Assembly: GCA_934045905.1 (NCBI GenBank)
Contig: OW203769.1
Location: 27,950,817-28,014,816 of the forward strand
Length of the DNA stretch: 64,000 nt
Source: Leuctra nigra
Lineage: Eukaryota; Arthropoda; Insecta; Plecoptera; Leuctridae
Direction of reading: 5' to 3'
Position 1 is the first letter of the stretch. Each line of letters opens with the position of its first letter. Below, in pieces: positions 9,890-20,788 of the stretch. Under the pieces are notes generated by a model, which was not told the DNA's origin, did not search any database, and saw nothing but the letters and a program-made list of their open reading frames with translations. The translations under genes were made by a program, and so were the position numbers.

Positions 9890-10374
9890 GGCGTAACTAG
9901 TGATGGCAATTTTCTGAAAAAAATTTTTTTTGAAAATTTTCATGAAAATTTTCAATGCATTAAAATTTTTTTAAATTACTTTTATTATTGCTTTATTGCA
10001 CACAATTATTAATAATATATCTGAAAAAAGCGTAAAATCAAAATCAAAATGAAAGCCAAATATAAGCCCAAATCTCAGTTTTTCTTCATTGTAATTTTGG
10101 CCAGACTGTAATTTCTACATAGGCGGGAAATTTGAATGCTGTATTAATGATCATTTTGCACATTTACCACTCAGACAACAACACGTATCAATCACACATC
10201 ATACAAGAGATCAGTATGCATCCCAACTAGGCACATAATTATAAATAAATGTATTTAATAAAATATAATTGAATTTAAGCATTTTTAAGAAAATTTCAAA
10301 TTTTCAAGGGTCTCTGAAAATTTTCTGAAAATTTTCAAATGAAAATTTTCAATGGTGCCATCACTAGGCGTAAC
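9890..10374. mobile_element. hAT-type MITE, family B, copy 1, with 8-bp TSD
   Basis: Element 9898-10366 with terminal inverted repeats TAGTGATGGCA / TGCCATCACTA, flanked by a perfect 8-bp duplication GGCGTAAC (9890-9897 and 10367-10374). Subterminal regions are packed with GAAAATTTTC-type palindromes. An 8-bp TSD with a TAGTGATGG end is characteristic of the hAT superfamily. Non-coding, so mobilised in trans. A second copy, in the opposite orientation, is at 22296-22729. Confidence 0.9.
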
Positions 10375-10423
10375 GCAGTACCTAGGCCCGTGATTGGTCT
10401 TTACTGAGCTAAACGGCGAACAT

Positions 10424-10579
10424 TAAGATGGATCCACATAGATTGTTTTTGCGTTTTGCGTTTTCCGTTTTTTTCTTATTAACCCATCACAAATCTGCCG
10501 TGATCGGTCTCTGGACTTTTAATTGGTCATTAGAAAAAAAAACGGAAAACGCAAAACCGTCTATGTGGATCCAGCTTTA
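10424..10579. mobile_element. TA-flanked hairpin MITE, family C, copy 1
   Basis: A 156-bp near-palindrome bounded by TA. The arm contains GGATCCACATAG, then TTTTGCGTTTTGCGTTTTCCG, pairing with a complement at the right. The loop has ACAAATCTGCCGTGATCGG. Related copies are at 45487-45642 and 49528-49659. TA flanks suggest Tc1/mariner-type mobilisation (inference). Confidence 0.8.
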
Positions 10580-12135
10580 CATTTCAAGTAGAATAGTTCT
10601 AGGTGTGCATGCTTATTGACTTGTACTATACTTGGTCTAGATGTCTGGTCATTATAACAAAATATTACACCTAGCGCCCACTTTAACAAAGTGTTAATTA
10701 ATCTTAATACTTTGGGTATTAAAAAAACGTGTCTAAACTCGAAAGTAGGTTTTTATATGAGATTCATATTTTGAATTTCGCTAGATCTCCGCTGCCTATA
10801 TTTTTTAAAATTTGATTTAAATGCTCCGTTACGAATAGACTTTAGCGCCCCTAATTATCCGGCGACTGCTTTTCGAGTTGATTTTAATTCGCGCCGGGAA
10901 AAAAACACATTTTCCGCCTTGTCGTAATTTTCCGCTAATTTCTTCCCGGTGCGAGATGCTTGGTGGGCGATCTCTGCCGCGCCTGCTGGGCCTAACGAAC
11001 TTGGCTCTCTGACAACGAGACTTCTTTCTTCACTCGCAGGTTTCCGGACGGATTTATTGGCACGCTGTTCCGATGCCAGAGCTTTCTCGTGATTTTACAG
11101 CAATCTTTTACGTGTCGGCGCCGGCGCTTTGTGCCTCGTGGAGTCGCTATCAGCTCTTGATACGTAGTTGAACCTGAGATCGAAAAGAGAGTGCTTGTAG
11201 TTGTACATCATACAAATATCAACTAATTGAAATTGAAAAACATTTATCACCTGAAATAAAGAGAATCATTTTCTAAATAAAATAAAAAAAAAACAAAACA
11301 TAATACAAAATTTGGAAGTAGGCAAGTAAAAAGTATGGAAAGTAGGAAGTATGCAAAATGTAATTAGAAAAAATATATTTTAAAATAAAAATAACTTTAA
11401 CTAACTGAAAAAATAAAACTAACTTACCTAGCTGAGAAGTGAAATTGTTGAAATTTGATCTGATCAAGATTAAATTTTTAACTTTTTTTCTCATTACGGC
11501 GAAAAGTGTTAGGTAGGCTACTTATTATTTTGAAATAGTTGTCAAAATTAATTTATCGATGAAGTAAATTAATCGCAACTTGATCACTATATCAAAGTAG
11601 AATATCTGTCTTTCTGTATCCTACATACCTATACTCTTACACTATTTGACCGATCTCAACCAAATTTCAAACAATTACCCTTCTGAACTCTGCGAACAAC
11701 CTGGACAAACTACCCCATCACTCTGACCACCCCTTCACCATAAAAAAACAATTTCCCGAGCAATGCCGGGCAAGCTGGTAGTTTATAATACTGGGGTTTG
11801 TTTGCCTAATGCATAGATCAGCAACTCACGTACAGCAAGGAAATAACATGTTCTGCAAGGAAATAACTCGCTTATTACACGCAATTTAAATACATTTTTT
11901 TATGTTTTGAAGTAAGTTTATTCAATTGCATGTGGCACATTTTAGATAAAGCAATGTTCCGGCCAAATCTCACCAGTCATCGTCATTATAATAATTCATT
12001 TCCTTTTCTATTGAACTGAATAAAATACTTGTGCATATTATTAGTTGAAGAAAGTCGTTCCATTTTGTCCGTCCAGCTCAATATGGACACAGCTATGCGT
12101 ACACATGTTATTCAGGTCACTCTTTAAGCAACTAG
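10580..12135. other. Anonymous sequence
   Basis: No recognised gene or bounded repeat. About 11160-11500 is strongly A-rich. Short open frames here are compositional. Confidence 0.4.
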
Positions 12136-12317
12136 CTAATTGCATCGTCGCATATTCTTGGTCCGTGTTAACACAGCCAATGGTACGCTTACAGGTGTTA
12201 ATGGGGCCGTCGATTATGCGACTATAGTTATAGTGATCGTCGCATTTTCTGGGTCCCAGTTAACACAGCCACTATACGCTTACGCGTGTTGATCGGGCCG
12301 TCGATTCTGCGACTAGC
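12136..12317. repeat. Imperfect tandem duplication of ~90 bp
   Basis: Two adjacent units share CGTCGCAT, then GTTAACACAGCCA, TACGCTTAC, GGGCCGTCGATT and TGCGACTA in the same order (about 12143-12222 and 12236-12314). Each unit also contains the inverted pair CGTCGCA / TGCGAC. Function unknown. Confidence 0.6.
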
Positions 12318-12705
12318 CGAGCTGCTAATGGACTTAATGCCTCTGATTATTTTATTTCATCCCGAAGGAGTGCGCACCGGGACGGGGATAATGGGATGCG
12401 ATGTCATTAGTGTAAATATTAATTACATCAGGGGGGGGGGGGGGATACGCGCTTGGGGGATGACGGCTTTTTGTCATGTTTCGAATTGTGCGGCCGAGCT
12501 GGAATTAGCAGACAGATAGAAATAGCTATTTCTCAGTGTTGGTAATTAAAATGCATGCAAAGCAATGGCAATATCAAGTCGACCTATCTTGGAGCCTCGG
12601 CAGTTCTGCAAGATCGTGACAAGATGATAGTTTATTTGCTGATTTTACTCACTTACTTACCTACTTAATTTAGAATGCATTTTATGTTGATTTTTACATT
12701 CAGAC
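12318..12705. other. Anonymous sequence with a 14-bp G tract
   Basis: A homopolymeric G run sits at about 12431-12444; otherwise nothing is recognised. Confidence 0.4.
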
Positions 12706-12707
12706 CA

Positions 12708-12811
12708 GTGGCCCTATTCTATAATTTTAAAATGTCCTATTCTGCTGGAATCCGATTCACGGCTATGGATTAACGTTGCACCGAATCAGATTCCAGCAGA
12801 ATCGGGAACTA
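12708..12811. mobile_element. Short hairpin MITE
   Basis: About 100 bp containing the inverted pair TCTGCTGGAATC / GATTCCAGCAGA around a central ACGGCTATGGATTAACG. The left flank has GGCCCTATTCTAT, a motif that recurs in complement near 22092. Ends uncertain. Confidence 0.55.
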
Positions 12812-12919
12812 GTCTTGCCTCACATAAAAAAATAACAGAATTAAGGAGTGGTTACCAATTTAGTAGTATGAAATATGATTTTTACTGAATCCCTCAGTTA
12901 GGTGAATGTTAATAAATAC

Positions 12920-13005
12920 CAACTGTACTTTGTATTTTTTTTATTTTGTATTTTTTTTTGTATTTGTATTTTTGTATTTGTACTTTGTATACTTTGTATT
13001 GAAAG
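12920..13005. repeat. Low-complexity TTTGTATTTG repeat
   Basis: A degenerate T-rich run of TTTGTATTT/TACTTTGTATA motifs. It could be the tail of an old minus-strand retroposon, but no body is recognisable. Confidence 0.5.
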
Positions 13006-13161
13006 CAATGATACACGGATTAAGTAATTGCGAAACGTGTCAATTGTCAAAAGCAATAATTTTGAAAAATTATTGACGTACAATATTGATTTTAAAAATT
13101 GAATTAACTTTGTCAGTGAGTTCAATGTGTAACTTGAATAAACAAGAGAAATGACAAGTGG

Positions 13162-13276
13162 TGCGATCACATAAAATGATAACTTCCTTGTCACGGTGAC
13201 AAGTCCCTAGAAGGCCGTGAATAGCATTGAGTGAGAAGCTTGTCACCGTGACAAGAAAGTTATCATTTTATGTAAT
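13162..13276. mobile_element. Palindromic MITE
   Basis: About 115 bp. ATCACATAAAATGATAACTT and CTTGTCACGGTGACAAG on the left pair with CTTGTCACCGTGACAAG and AAGTTATCATTTTATGTAAT on the right. A half-copy lies at 19335-19377. Ends outside ATTAC are not certain. Confidence 0.7.
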
Positions 13277-14289
13277 CCCACCCCAGGTGACCACTCGCGG
13301 GTACTATAGGCATCCTGCGTGAGAAATTGTTTACCTTGTTGTCATGCCAACATGATTCAATATGGCCGCTTCAGTGGTAGACGCTTTGAATCAGTGGACC
13401 TTGGTCAGTGACTACTGACTGCTCAAGAAGGCTGTGAAGCTGTTCTACTTTTCTTTCATTGGCCAGAATTTAAAAACGAACATTTGAAATGTCAACGATA
13501 TACCACGGCAGTGTTGTTACTTTTTAACGCTAGATGGCTCACTGCAACATTTCTACAGACCTTGGAGAGATGACATCACGAGCAGGATTCCTATTAGTCG
13601 GCACCACGGCCTCCTTTATACGTCCTGCTTTTGCGTCGCCGTGTTCAATAATAATTCCGTGCAGCAGTGACTTGGCTTTCTGTTACCGCGCTCAGAAGCT
13701 GCTGAGTCTCAGCGACGGTGAAACGCGAGTCTCGAACTTGGAGAAGCGCGTTGACGAACTCGCCGACTTTTTAATTAGCCTAATGCTCTTGCTCGAAGTT
13801 CGTCACACTTTCTTCACTTACGCTGAGAAGCAAGAAACTGCGGCGCGAGGCGGGAGGAGAGCGCTACCAACTGGGCTGCACGGACAGACGTGTTAGCATG
13901 GGGTTGAGCTATCCATTGGGGAGGATTGAGAGTAATGGAAACGTTTACTGATAATTGACGTATGTGACGTAACACAATTTAACATTCTTTACGTTCAGTT
14001 CAGTCCCTTACGTCCCCGTTACCTACGTCAACTTTGTAAGTAAGTTCTTCGTTTTATACGACTAAATACTAGGAAGACGATATTTGTAACTCAGCCTTGT
14101 ATTGTATGATGTGTGCTTCATACCATAATGAACAATCTTGCTTCTCTAGAAAGACTTTTCAGATACATGTGTTTCAGCCAGCTGTTCAGACAAACCTAGT
14201 GACTTGCAAGTGATCATGGTGCACACATTTGACAAATATATCAAAATATCACGTTCTGTGATTAGGACGAGAAATTGTAAAATTTGATA
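13277..14289. other. No confident feature
   Basis: Contains a 120-codon open frame at 13534-13896 with no recognisable domain; it is most likely chance in a GC-richer patch. The rest is anonymous. Confidence 0.35.
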
Positions 14290-14299
14290 GTGTTGGTCC

Positions 14300-14592
14300 C
14301 GTGTTGGACCACCTCACACTACGAGTTGGTCCCAACTAAGTGCAGTCCAGGGTCGACCTAGTCCCATGCCCTCCTCAAATTCGCGAGCCCCTCGGGCCGG
14401 CCTTCCCCCTCGAGATGTTGATCCCCCTGAAATCGGGTCCCACTGGCCCGAAGCCTCCTTCCCCCCGGTCTGTCCCCATTCTGATCTGGCTTTTCCACCA
14501 GTTGCAGACTCCCCCGGATCGGGCCCGTTAGGTCGACGTCTCCCCACACTCCACCACACTTATGATCAATAAAGTTAAAAGTTAAAAATAAT
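14300..14592 (+). mobile_element. GC-rich retroposon 3'-end-like block
   Basis: A sharply bounded GC-rich segment rich in CCCC ends at 14592 with TGATCAATAAAG and then a repeated GTTAAAA tail. A composition shift plus AATAAA plus a short repeat tail is how a 5'-truncated LINE or SINE looks. No reverse-transcriptase motif is visible and overlapping open frames on both strands are likely GC artefacts. Family unknown. Confidence 0.45.
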
Positions 14593-14639
14593 GTGCGCAA
14601 TATAACCTCGTCGTTGACCCGCCGTTAAATCATAATAAA

Positions 14640-14727
14640 CTACTTTTTTGCACCAAAATAGGTATGGCATTAGTGTGTGTGCCAAATTTCAGATCACCCG
14701 TGTGACCTGGGCAGTGCAGTGAAAAGC
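14640..14727. repeat. Fragment resembling the Helitron-like interior
   Basis: The block TGCCAAATTTCAGATCACCC followed by GTGACCTGGGCAGTGCAG is similar to 62552-62610 and 8240-8290 inside the two Helitron-like copies. No ends are visible. Confidence 0.5.
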
Positions 14728-15378
14728 AAAGACCGACTATGTCATCGAGTGTCTTAACTGAATGTCTACGCAACAGCGATTATGTCAAGAGCGTGTGAAC
14801 TGTCTGGTGAGTCTGTATCGACCAGCAGCCCCATCCCAGATCAGTGTTGACCCGGGGTCAGTGGGCCGCCCTCGCTGACCTCGCCCGCGTATCATTTGTC
14901 TCCGGCAGTGGACAAGCCAGGTCATGTCTGTGAAGCCATTTCACTCATGATGCCAACAAATACAGCTTACGCAATGACTCATGTCACCATTGCAAATATG
15001 ATTGGATGAAGACGGAATTACTGGTGTTTGAGCTCACATCCAGAATCAGTGAAATGACTTCCGCCCCTCTACCTCTGAAGTACATATAGTGATGTACTCC
15101 CGACATTTATTTTTTAGGGAATATTGATCCCCAAAATCGGAATTTTGCGGGAATTTTTGAAGATTAACAGAATTTTTAATTTTTTGGGGGGATATTTTTG
15201 TGAATAAGACGGGGTCCCATTAGCCTATATGTGGGCACATTTTACGGAATTAAAAACGGCAGTTGTCTCTCACGGCAGTTGCGACCGCTGACAATGTGCG
15301 GGAGCCGACTTGGCGCCGGGCCAACTCTGCCAGGCCGCTCTCCTGCGGGACCCCGCGTTAGTATTCTGGATGAGATCC
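14728..15378. other. Anonymous sequence
   Basis: No gene. The phrase CCGCCCCTCTACCTCTGA at 15063 belongs to a motif that recurs in the window (see findings). Confidence 0.35.
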
Positions 15379-15412
15379 CCCCCCCCCCCCCCCCCCCCCC
15401 CTCCCCCCGTGC
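15379..15412. repeat. Poly(C) tract, ~33 bp, interrupted once
   Basis: A nearly pure C homopolymer with a single T near its right end. Its length may be unreliable in the assembly. It can adopt i-motif/G-quadruplex structures, which is a structural inference only. Confidence 0.9.
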
Positions 15413-16481
15413 AGGGTACGCGGGGGCATTCTTGATGAAACGCGCGGATGTCGGCCGTTATACTGGCAAGTGACGTCGTGCTGAAGGAAAACTCACAGTT
15501 ACAAAAAAACTAACATTATTTTTGGGATACAATTAAGAGTGGGACTCGGAGGTAAACAATGGGGATAATATTAAATATGGTCGTCACTTTTGTATTATTA
15601 ATAGTTCATTATGAGTCGATAATATTATAACATCAACTTATCCAGTTAATATTTATACACAAACACTTTCAAAGCTGAACAAGCTGGGCACAAATATTGA
15701 GCATTTTGTTTGTCTAAGATCGACTAAAATAACTCGGTATGCTAATTATTTCCATGTACTTCTATGCTAATCATTTAAAACAACATCATTTGAATTGTAC
15801 CTACACTTTATGACGCTATTTATGATTGTTTTTCTCCATGTTTACTTCGCTCTCTAGAGATATTTCGAAACGTGGCTGTGGCATGTAGCACTAAAAGTGT
15901 ACTTTATAAAAAAAGCACTAGCAATGTCAAGGTGCGCGATATTTCTTTCATACCTGTCCATTCATTTTCTCTTCTGAATTTCTCTACGGCTTTCGTTCGC
16001 AGACGGTTTGAAATCAATTGGAAAATGATATTTACTCACCGTTCACAACTTCCATTAAAATGTTTTCACACCATTGCCTCCAGCTTTTCAATTGAATTTA
16101 TCGGCCAATAAAGATGTTGATATCTTTGAGTTTACGCCGACGTACAATTCTAATAAATTTAATTTAAATTAGCTTACTGTGCGTATTTGTACTTTATTGC
16201 CGCAGTAAATAAGTTACAGAGGAAGTCTTGAATTCGTATTATTAAATCTAAAGCACCTCTCCCATATCATGCTTATAGTTTGATGTAATCCTTATAAATG
16301 ATTGTTGTAGTGGCATATCTTCGTTATCGGTTACTATAGGTACTTAGAAATAATTGTTATTAGCCATTTCAAATATTTACTTGAAGGACCAGTCACATTA
16401 CCAATGCGCAAAATGAAGTCGCAAAAGAAGAGTTTATCAACACGTGGGATTGACCGATGATTATGACGGATCGATAAAGTT
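15413..16481. other. Anonymous sequence
   Basis: AT-rich sequence without a recognised feature. Confidence 0.4.
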
Positions 16482-16696
16482 TGACACTTGGCCAAACAAA
16501 ACTTGAACGTTCAATAAATCTGATAGGCTGATAAATGTAAGATCGCACCATCAGAAGTCAGTCTAAGCGATCTCATTGTCTCACTCTAGTAGGTGACCTC
16601 ACATTTCAATGATAATAACAAGCTTTGATTGGTTATGGGACATGATAGCAGTTATTCAAATTTGTTTAACGTTCAATTTTTGTTTGGCCGAGTGTA
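16482..16696. mobile_element. Tc1/mariner-type MITE, family D, copy 1
   Basis: About 215 bp with ends CACTTGGCCAAACAAAA / TTTTTGTTTGGCCGAGTG, and inner CTTGAACGTTCAA facing AACGTTCAA. Copies: 29796-30165 (interrupted) and 39619-39833. In the cleanest copy both ends abut TA, so a TA target duplication is likely. Non-coding. Confidence 0.8.
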
Positions 16697-17548
16697 CTTA
16701 AGTCAATATCTTAATTTTGGATACGAGATGTTGGAGGCCACTTCAACAATCAATTCATTTTCATGCGATCTATTATCTGATAAGTGAAAGTCTTGTCCAT
16801 CATTGACCTGATTGTGCTTCAAGCGACATTCTCGGCGCCACGTCTGGCTCACCATCCTGGTTGTCACTTCTATCTCTGATAACTCTGCGATTGCGTGTTA
16901 TCAAGCACACGGCACGACGTGCGTCGATCGGGACTCGAACCGACGCCCTCCGCCGCGACGCCGGATCGATGTCGGCGTAATCGGCGTAATGGGCGTAATT
17001 ATTCGCGTCTTGCGTGCAACGCCGGCCGACCTTCTTTACGAGATTGCGAATTAGTGTAATTTCGTTTCTGTTAGGTCTCGTAAAACTTATATTGTAACGA
17101 GATATGTACTTAATCTAATTGCGTGTTATCATCGTTCATTAGGTAAAGTAATACTGAATTATATCGGGATTTGTGGATGAAATAATTGCCTCTACTGAAC
17201 GAGATTTGTCCAACTGGTTTACGAATAGGGAATTATGAATTTATATATTGGCCCTTGTAAATTCTGAAGATAACTAATAAACATCATAAAATAAATATCA
17301 TTTTTAAATAATTATTATTTTTACCCCTGCAACAAGCTTGCCATTTGCGTTTACCACTTTGCTTTCGGCGGGATAATCAATTAAAAAAAAATACTTTGCA
17401 GATTGATTGATTTTGAGCAAAGTTTTGTGATTGGTTGAAAATTTCAAGTTGAAATATGGCATGATTATTTAACGTACATTTTGATACTTAAAATGCCGTC
17501 AAATCGGTGGAGAACTAGTTATTTAAAATATATTGTACGCAATTTTTA
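16697..17548. other. Anonymous sequence with a B-box-like motif
   Basis: GGACTCGAACC at 16930-16940 is the complement of a perfect pol III B box, embedded in a T-arm-like stem (CGTCGGTTCGAGTCCCGATCG on the minus strand). No A box or tRNA fold follows, so it may be a relic of another SINE. A short CGGCGTAAT repeat lies at 16972-17000. Confidence 0.35.
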
Positions 17549-17745
17549 CACAATATTTGTATTTTCAAAATTTAAAAAAATACACATTTTACTTTTACCT
17601 AACTAGAATTCTACAAGAAACTACACATAACAGCATTGATTTTTATTGCATTATTAATATTAAATTACGAAGATGCACTATATCAAACGTTTTTGGAATC
17701 CTACCTCTGCCACCATTTGTAATAATATTCAAATAACTTTTTAAT
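17549..17745 (+). repeat. Direct repeat flanking the 42-bp array (left copy)
   Basis: Shares GCAATTTTTACACAAT, ATTAAATTACGAAGATGC, TTTTTGGAATCC and ACCTCTGC(C/T)ACCATTTGTAAT, in order, with 18736-18960. The two ~200-bp copies lie on either side of the minisatellite and the assembly gap. Confidence 0.75.
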
Positions 17746-17900
17746 CTAAAAGTTAATGCACCGCACCCTGCTCACTTGCCAATGATTGAAGTTTGTTTTC
17801 ACTGTAGAGTTCAACTACTTGCACGAGAATGCCTCGCTATCAACGCGTCACCCAGAGCGTATTCTACATCTAGCAACTATTATCTAGAGATTACGTCTGG

Positions 17901-18100
17901 NNNNNNNNNNNNNNNNNNNNNNNNNNNNNNNNNNNNNNNNNNNNNNNNNNNNNNNNNNNNNNNNNNNNNNNNNNNNNNNNNNNNNNNNNNNNNNNNNNNN
18001 NNNNNNNNNNNNNNNNNNNNNNNNNNNNNNNNNNNNNNNNNNNNNNNNNNNNNNNNNNNNNNNNNNNNNNNNNNNNNNNNNNNNNNNNNNNNNNNNNNNN
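17901..18100. other. Assembly gap (200 N)
   Basis: Exactly 200 N, a conventional placeholder, ending at the edge of the 42-bp tandem array. The true array length and the sequence on its left are therefore unknown. Confidence 0.98.
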
Positions 18101-18592
18101 CCTGCACGCTCACTGCACGCAGTGGAATGCCTTGTGGACAGTCCTGCACGCTCACTGCACGCAGTGGAATGCCTTGTGGACAGTCCTGCACGCTCACTGC
18201 ACGCAGTGGAATGCCTTGTGGACAGTCCTGCACGCTCACTGCACGCAGTGGAATGCCTTGTGGACTGTCCTGCACGCTCACTGCACGCAGTGGAATGCCT
18301 TGTGGACAGTCCTGCACGCTCACTGCACGCAGTGGAATGCCTTGTGGACAGTCCTGCACGCTCACTGCACGCAGTGGAAAGCCTTGTGGACAGTCCTGCA
18401 CGCTCACTGCACGCAGTGGAATGCCTTGTGGACAGTCCTGCACGCTCACTGCACGCAGTGGAATGCCTTGTGGACAGTCCTGCACGCTCACTGCACGCAG
18501 TGGAATGCCTTGTGGACAGTCCTGCACGCTCACTGCACGCAGTGGAATGCCTTGTGGACAGTCCTGCACGCTCACTGCACGCAGTGGAATGA
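18101..18592 (+). repeat. 42-bp minisatellite, at least 11.7 units
   Basis: Head-to-tail units beginning CCTGCACGCTCACTGCACGC with very few variants (one TGGACTGT, one GGAAAGCC). Because 42 is divisible by three and the unit lacks stops, several overlapping frames stay open; none is credible as protein. The unit contains the inverted pair GCGTGCAG-like / CTGCACGC. Confidence 0.95.
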
Positions 18593-18735
18593 CAATTGGT
18601 ACGCTGGTCAGGTAAACAGCCATGTTGAAGGTAATACTTCCACGGTAGCGTGATGCCATGGCGTTTAGTTCTGGTCTCTTTGGAAGTTCTCAATCATAAA
18701 TTAAAATCAAAATTACACGCGCACGGATTTCTCAT

Positions 18736-18960
18736 TTGTAAGCAATTTTTACACAATTTTTTATATGTTTTTCAAAAATTTAGAACAATATTAAATCATG
18801 TCCTTTTAACTGGAACTGCACAAGTAACTATACTTATGACAGCATATTGTATTATTGTTTTCGTATTAAATTACGAAGATGCTCTCAGTTCTATATTTAG
18901 TTTTTGGAATCCCACCTCTGCTACCATTTGTAATATTTTTTATTTTTTTTTAAACTGGTT
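18736..18960 (+). repeat. Direct repeat flanking the 42-bp array (right copy)
   Basis: Right-hand partner of 17549-17745, with the same ordered blocks and extra internal sequence. A short relic of the same end (CATCTGCCACCATTTGTAATAT) occurs at 58473-58494. Confidence 0.75.
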
Positions 18961-20247
18961 TACAATTCTGTAATTCCTTAACTTGATTGAAGTCCCCGCT
19001 TGAGCTCTCCCACCGCTGCCACCACTGTGTCGATGAAATGCGACTCGCCTCGCGCTATTCCTGTCCCCGTGGCTGATGACTGATGGCTGAACGTAATCGA
19101 GTGAAATATCGTTGTTTGCCGAGCGTCTAGACTCCAGACAGCACATCCATCCATCACGTACAGATATTGACACGTTCCCTCAGTGGCGTCATACTTCTCT
19201 CATTGTACCACTTCCTTGCGTTGGGGTCATTTCATAGGGTATCCGAGCCCTGGGGTGTGATCGTGTATCTTGCATTCAATGTCACTCGACATCGCATATG
19301 TTATTCACGACCTTCTCGGGTGAGATAAGAGGGTTGTCACGTGATAACAAAAGTTGTCATTTTATATAATCCCGCCCCTGTAAAGTTTTTTTAAATTAAA
19401 CAAAAATTTCGATTGTTTGAAAGTGAAAACAAACGGTGTCTCCAATCAAGTTGAAACATTACGTGATCATTGCGATATTGTGATCATTGTGATAATATTT
19501 TTACATGTTTGTAAACTATGTTCTTTATGCATGGCTTATGATTTGCATCTGTTTTTAAATGCTTATAGAGGATAAGCTCACATTATGTAATTGATTTGCG
19601 AGATAAGGGATCACTTACCAACGAGGCTAACGCTAGACGGCATTTAGTGTTACCACTAACATGCTCGGTTACCTACGTGCATTCTATGCAATGTGACTGC
19701 CTGTTTTATGCGTATAAATGCCCGTGGAGAAATCACATGTTTCAACACCCTCTGTTTCAATATCAGCAGAGCAATACGGGGACTCTAAGGAGGGTATGAG
19801 ATTTTAATTTCAGGGCAAATAGTAAGAAGATGTTAGCAGAGACCGACATTAAGCGAAATCACCTCATTTTGCAAAGGCAAAAAATTATCCGGGACGATCC
19901 AAACGGGTAAAATACGATTATTACGAACAGCTCCAACTGAATAACCGTTAAACATAGAGAGCTGAAACTTGGCATAATACATATATGAAAAGAACGACTA
20001 GGCCCTTTTTTGAATTTGTATTGCAATATTTCTAAATTTAAACCGATACACGTACCGGAGTTTCCATCGAGAAACCCCTAATTTTGTATTTCCTGTGGCC
20101 AGGGTACAAATAAAGTTATTTGTCTCTAGAGTCTTACAAGCCTCTAGGGTAATAATTGGGGTCGCTAAAGTGGTTTGAATGCAACAGCAATATTTTGTCA
20201 AAAATTATCGGGACGGAAATATCAGGTAAAATAAAACCCCTACTGGG
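18961..20247. other. Mostly anonymous sequence
   Basis: No gene recognised. 19335-19377 is a half-copy of the palindromic MITE at 13162. About 19800-20240 contains phrases (GTTAAACATAGAGAG) shared with about 27940, suggesting an old unnamed repeat. Confidence 0.4.
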
Positions 20248-20404
20248 GGCCAATTCTTGAGTTTTCATGTTTTGAAACCATGTGTGGTTTCATTGTTTAA
20301 AACTTAAAAAAGTTGAAGGCTAAGCAATAGTTGTCAACTTTTTTACGTTTTAAACAATGAAACCACACATGGTTTCAAAACATGAAAACTCAAGAATTGG
20401 CCTC
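20248..20404. mobile_element. Near-perfect hairpin element
   Basis: About 157 bp. The left arm from GGCCAATTCTTGAGTTTTCA through CATGTGTGGTTTCATTGTTT pairs almost perfectly with the right arm, leaving a ~30-bp loop with a smaller inverted pair (AAAAAAGTTGA / TCAACTTTTTT). The arms' identity implies a recent MITE or a potential hairpin-RNA locus. Confidence 0.8.
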
Positions 20405-20788
20405 CTGGGTTGTAGAATCGCTTAAAGAATGAGGAAAATAAATTTTCCTCCTTTCCTATGCAATAGTTTGGCTAATTTCGTGATTTATATTTTTATTCAC
20501 TCGAATACCCGCGTGTTTTACGTCTAATGTATATTTATTTGTATGTATGCACACATTTGTTCGTAATTGCTCGTCTGTTTTAGTTGGCATCAGTCTGCTA
20601 TTCACGCAATGTCCACATTAATGTTTTCATATCAGTTCTGATAACATCATCGCTTATCATCGTGTTTGTGGACATTTACTGATTACATCACAGCCAGCTG
20701 CTAAAACCACTGCGGTTCGATGGAAAAGAGTTATTTTTATCTCCCCAGCTAATTCCGCAGGTAAACATGGCATGAAAACTAATCCCGT
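20405..20788. other. Anonymous AT-rich sequence
   Basis: Nothing recognised. Confidence 0.4.

Noticed and set aside
13534..13896. Possible 120-codon host gene
   Set aside because: No recognisable domain, no start or splice context, and it lies in a GC-richer patch where random frames lengthen.
14314..14600. Four overlapping frames at 14.3-14.6 kb
   Set aside because: GC-rich, overlapping on both strands, no motif; consistent with composition rather than coding.
16925..16950. tRNA gene on the minus strand
   Set aside because: A B-box-like T-arm is present, but no acceptor, D-arm or anticodon arm could be folded around it.
17776..18693. Long frames on both strands across the 42-bp array and the N gap
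   Set aside because: They are produced by a stop-free 42-bp unit and by undefined bases; three or more overlapping frames are open at once.
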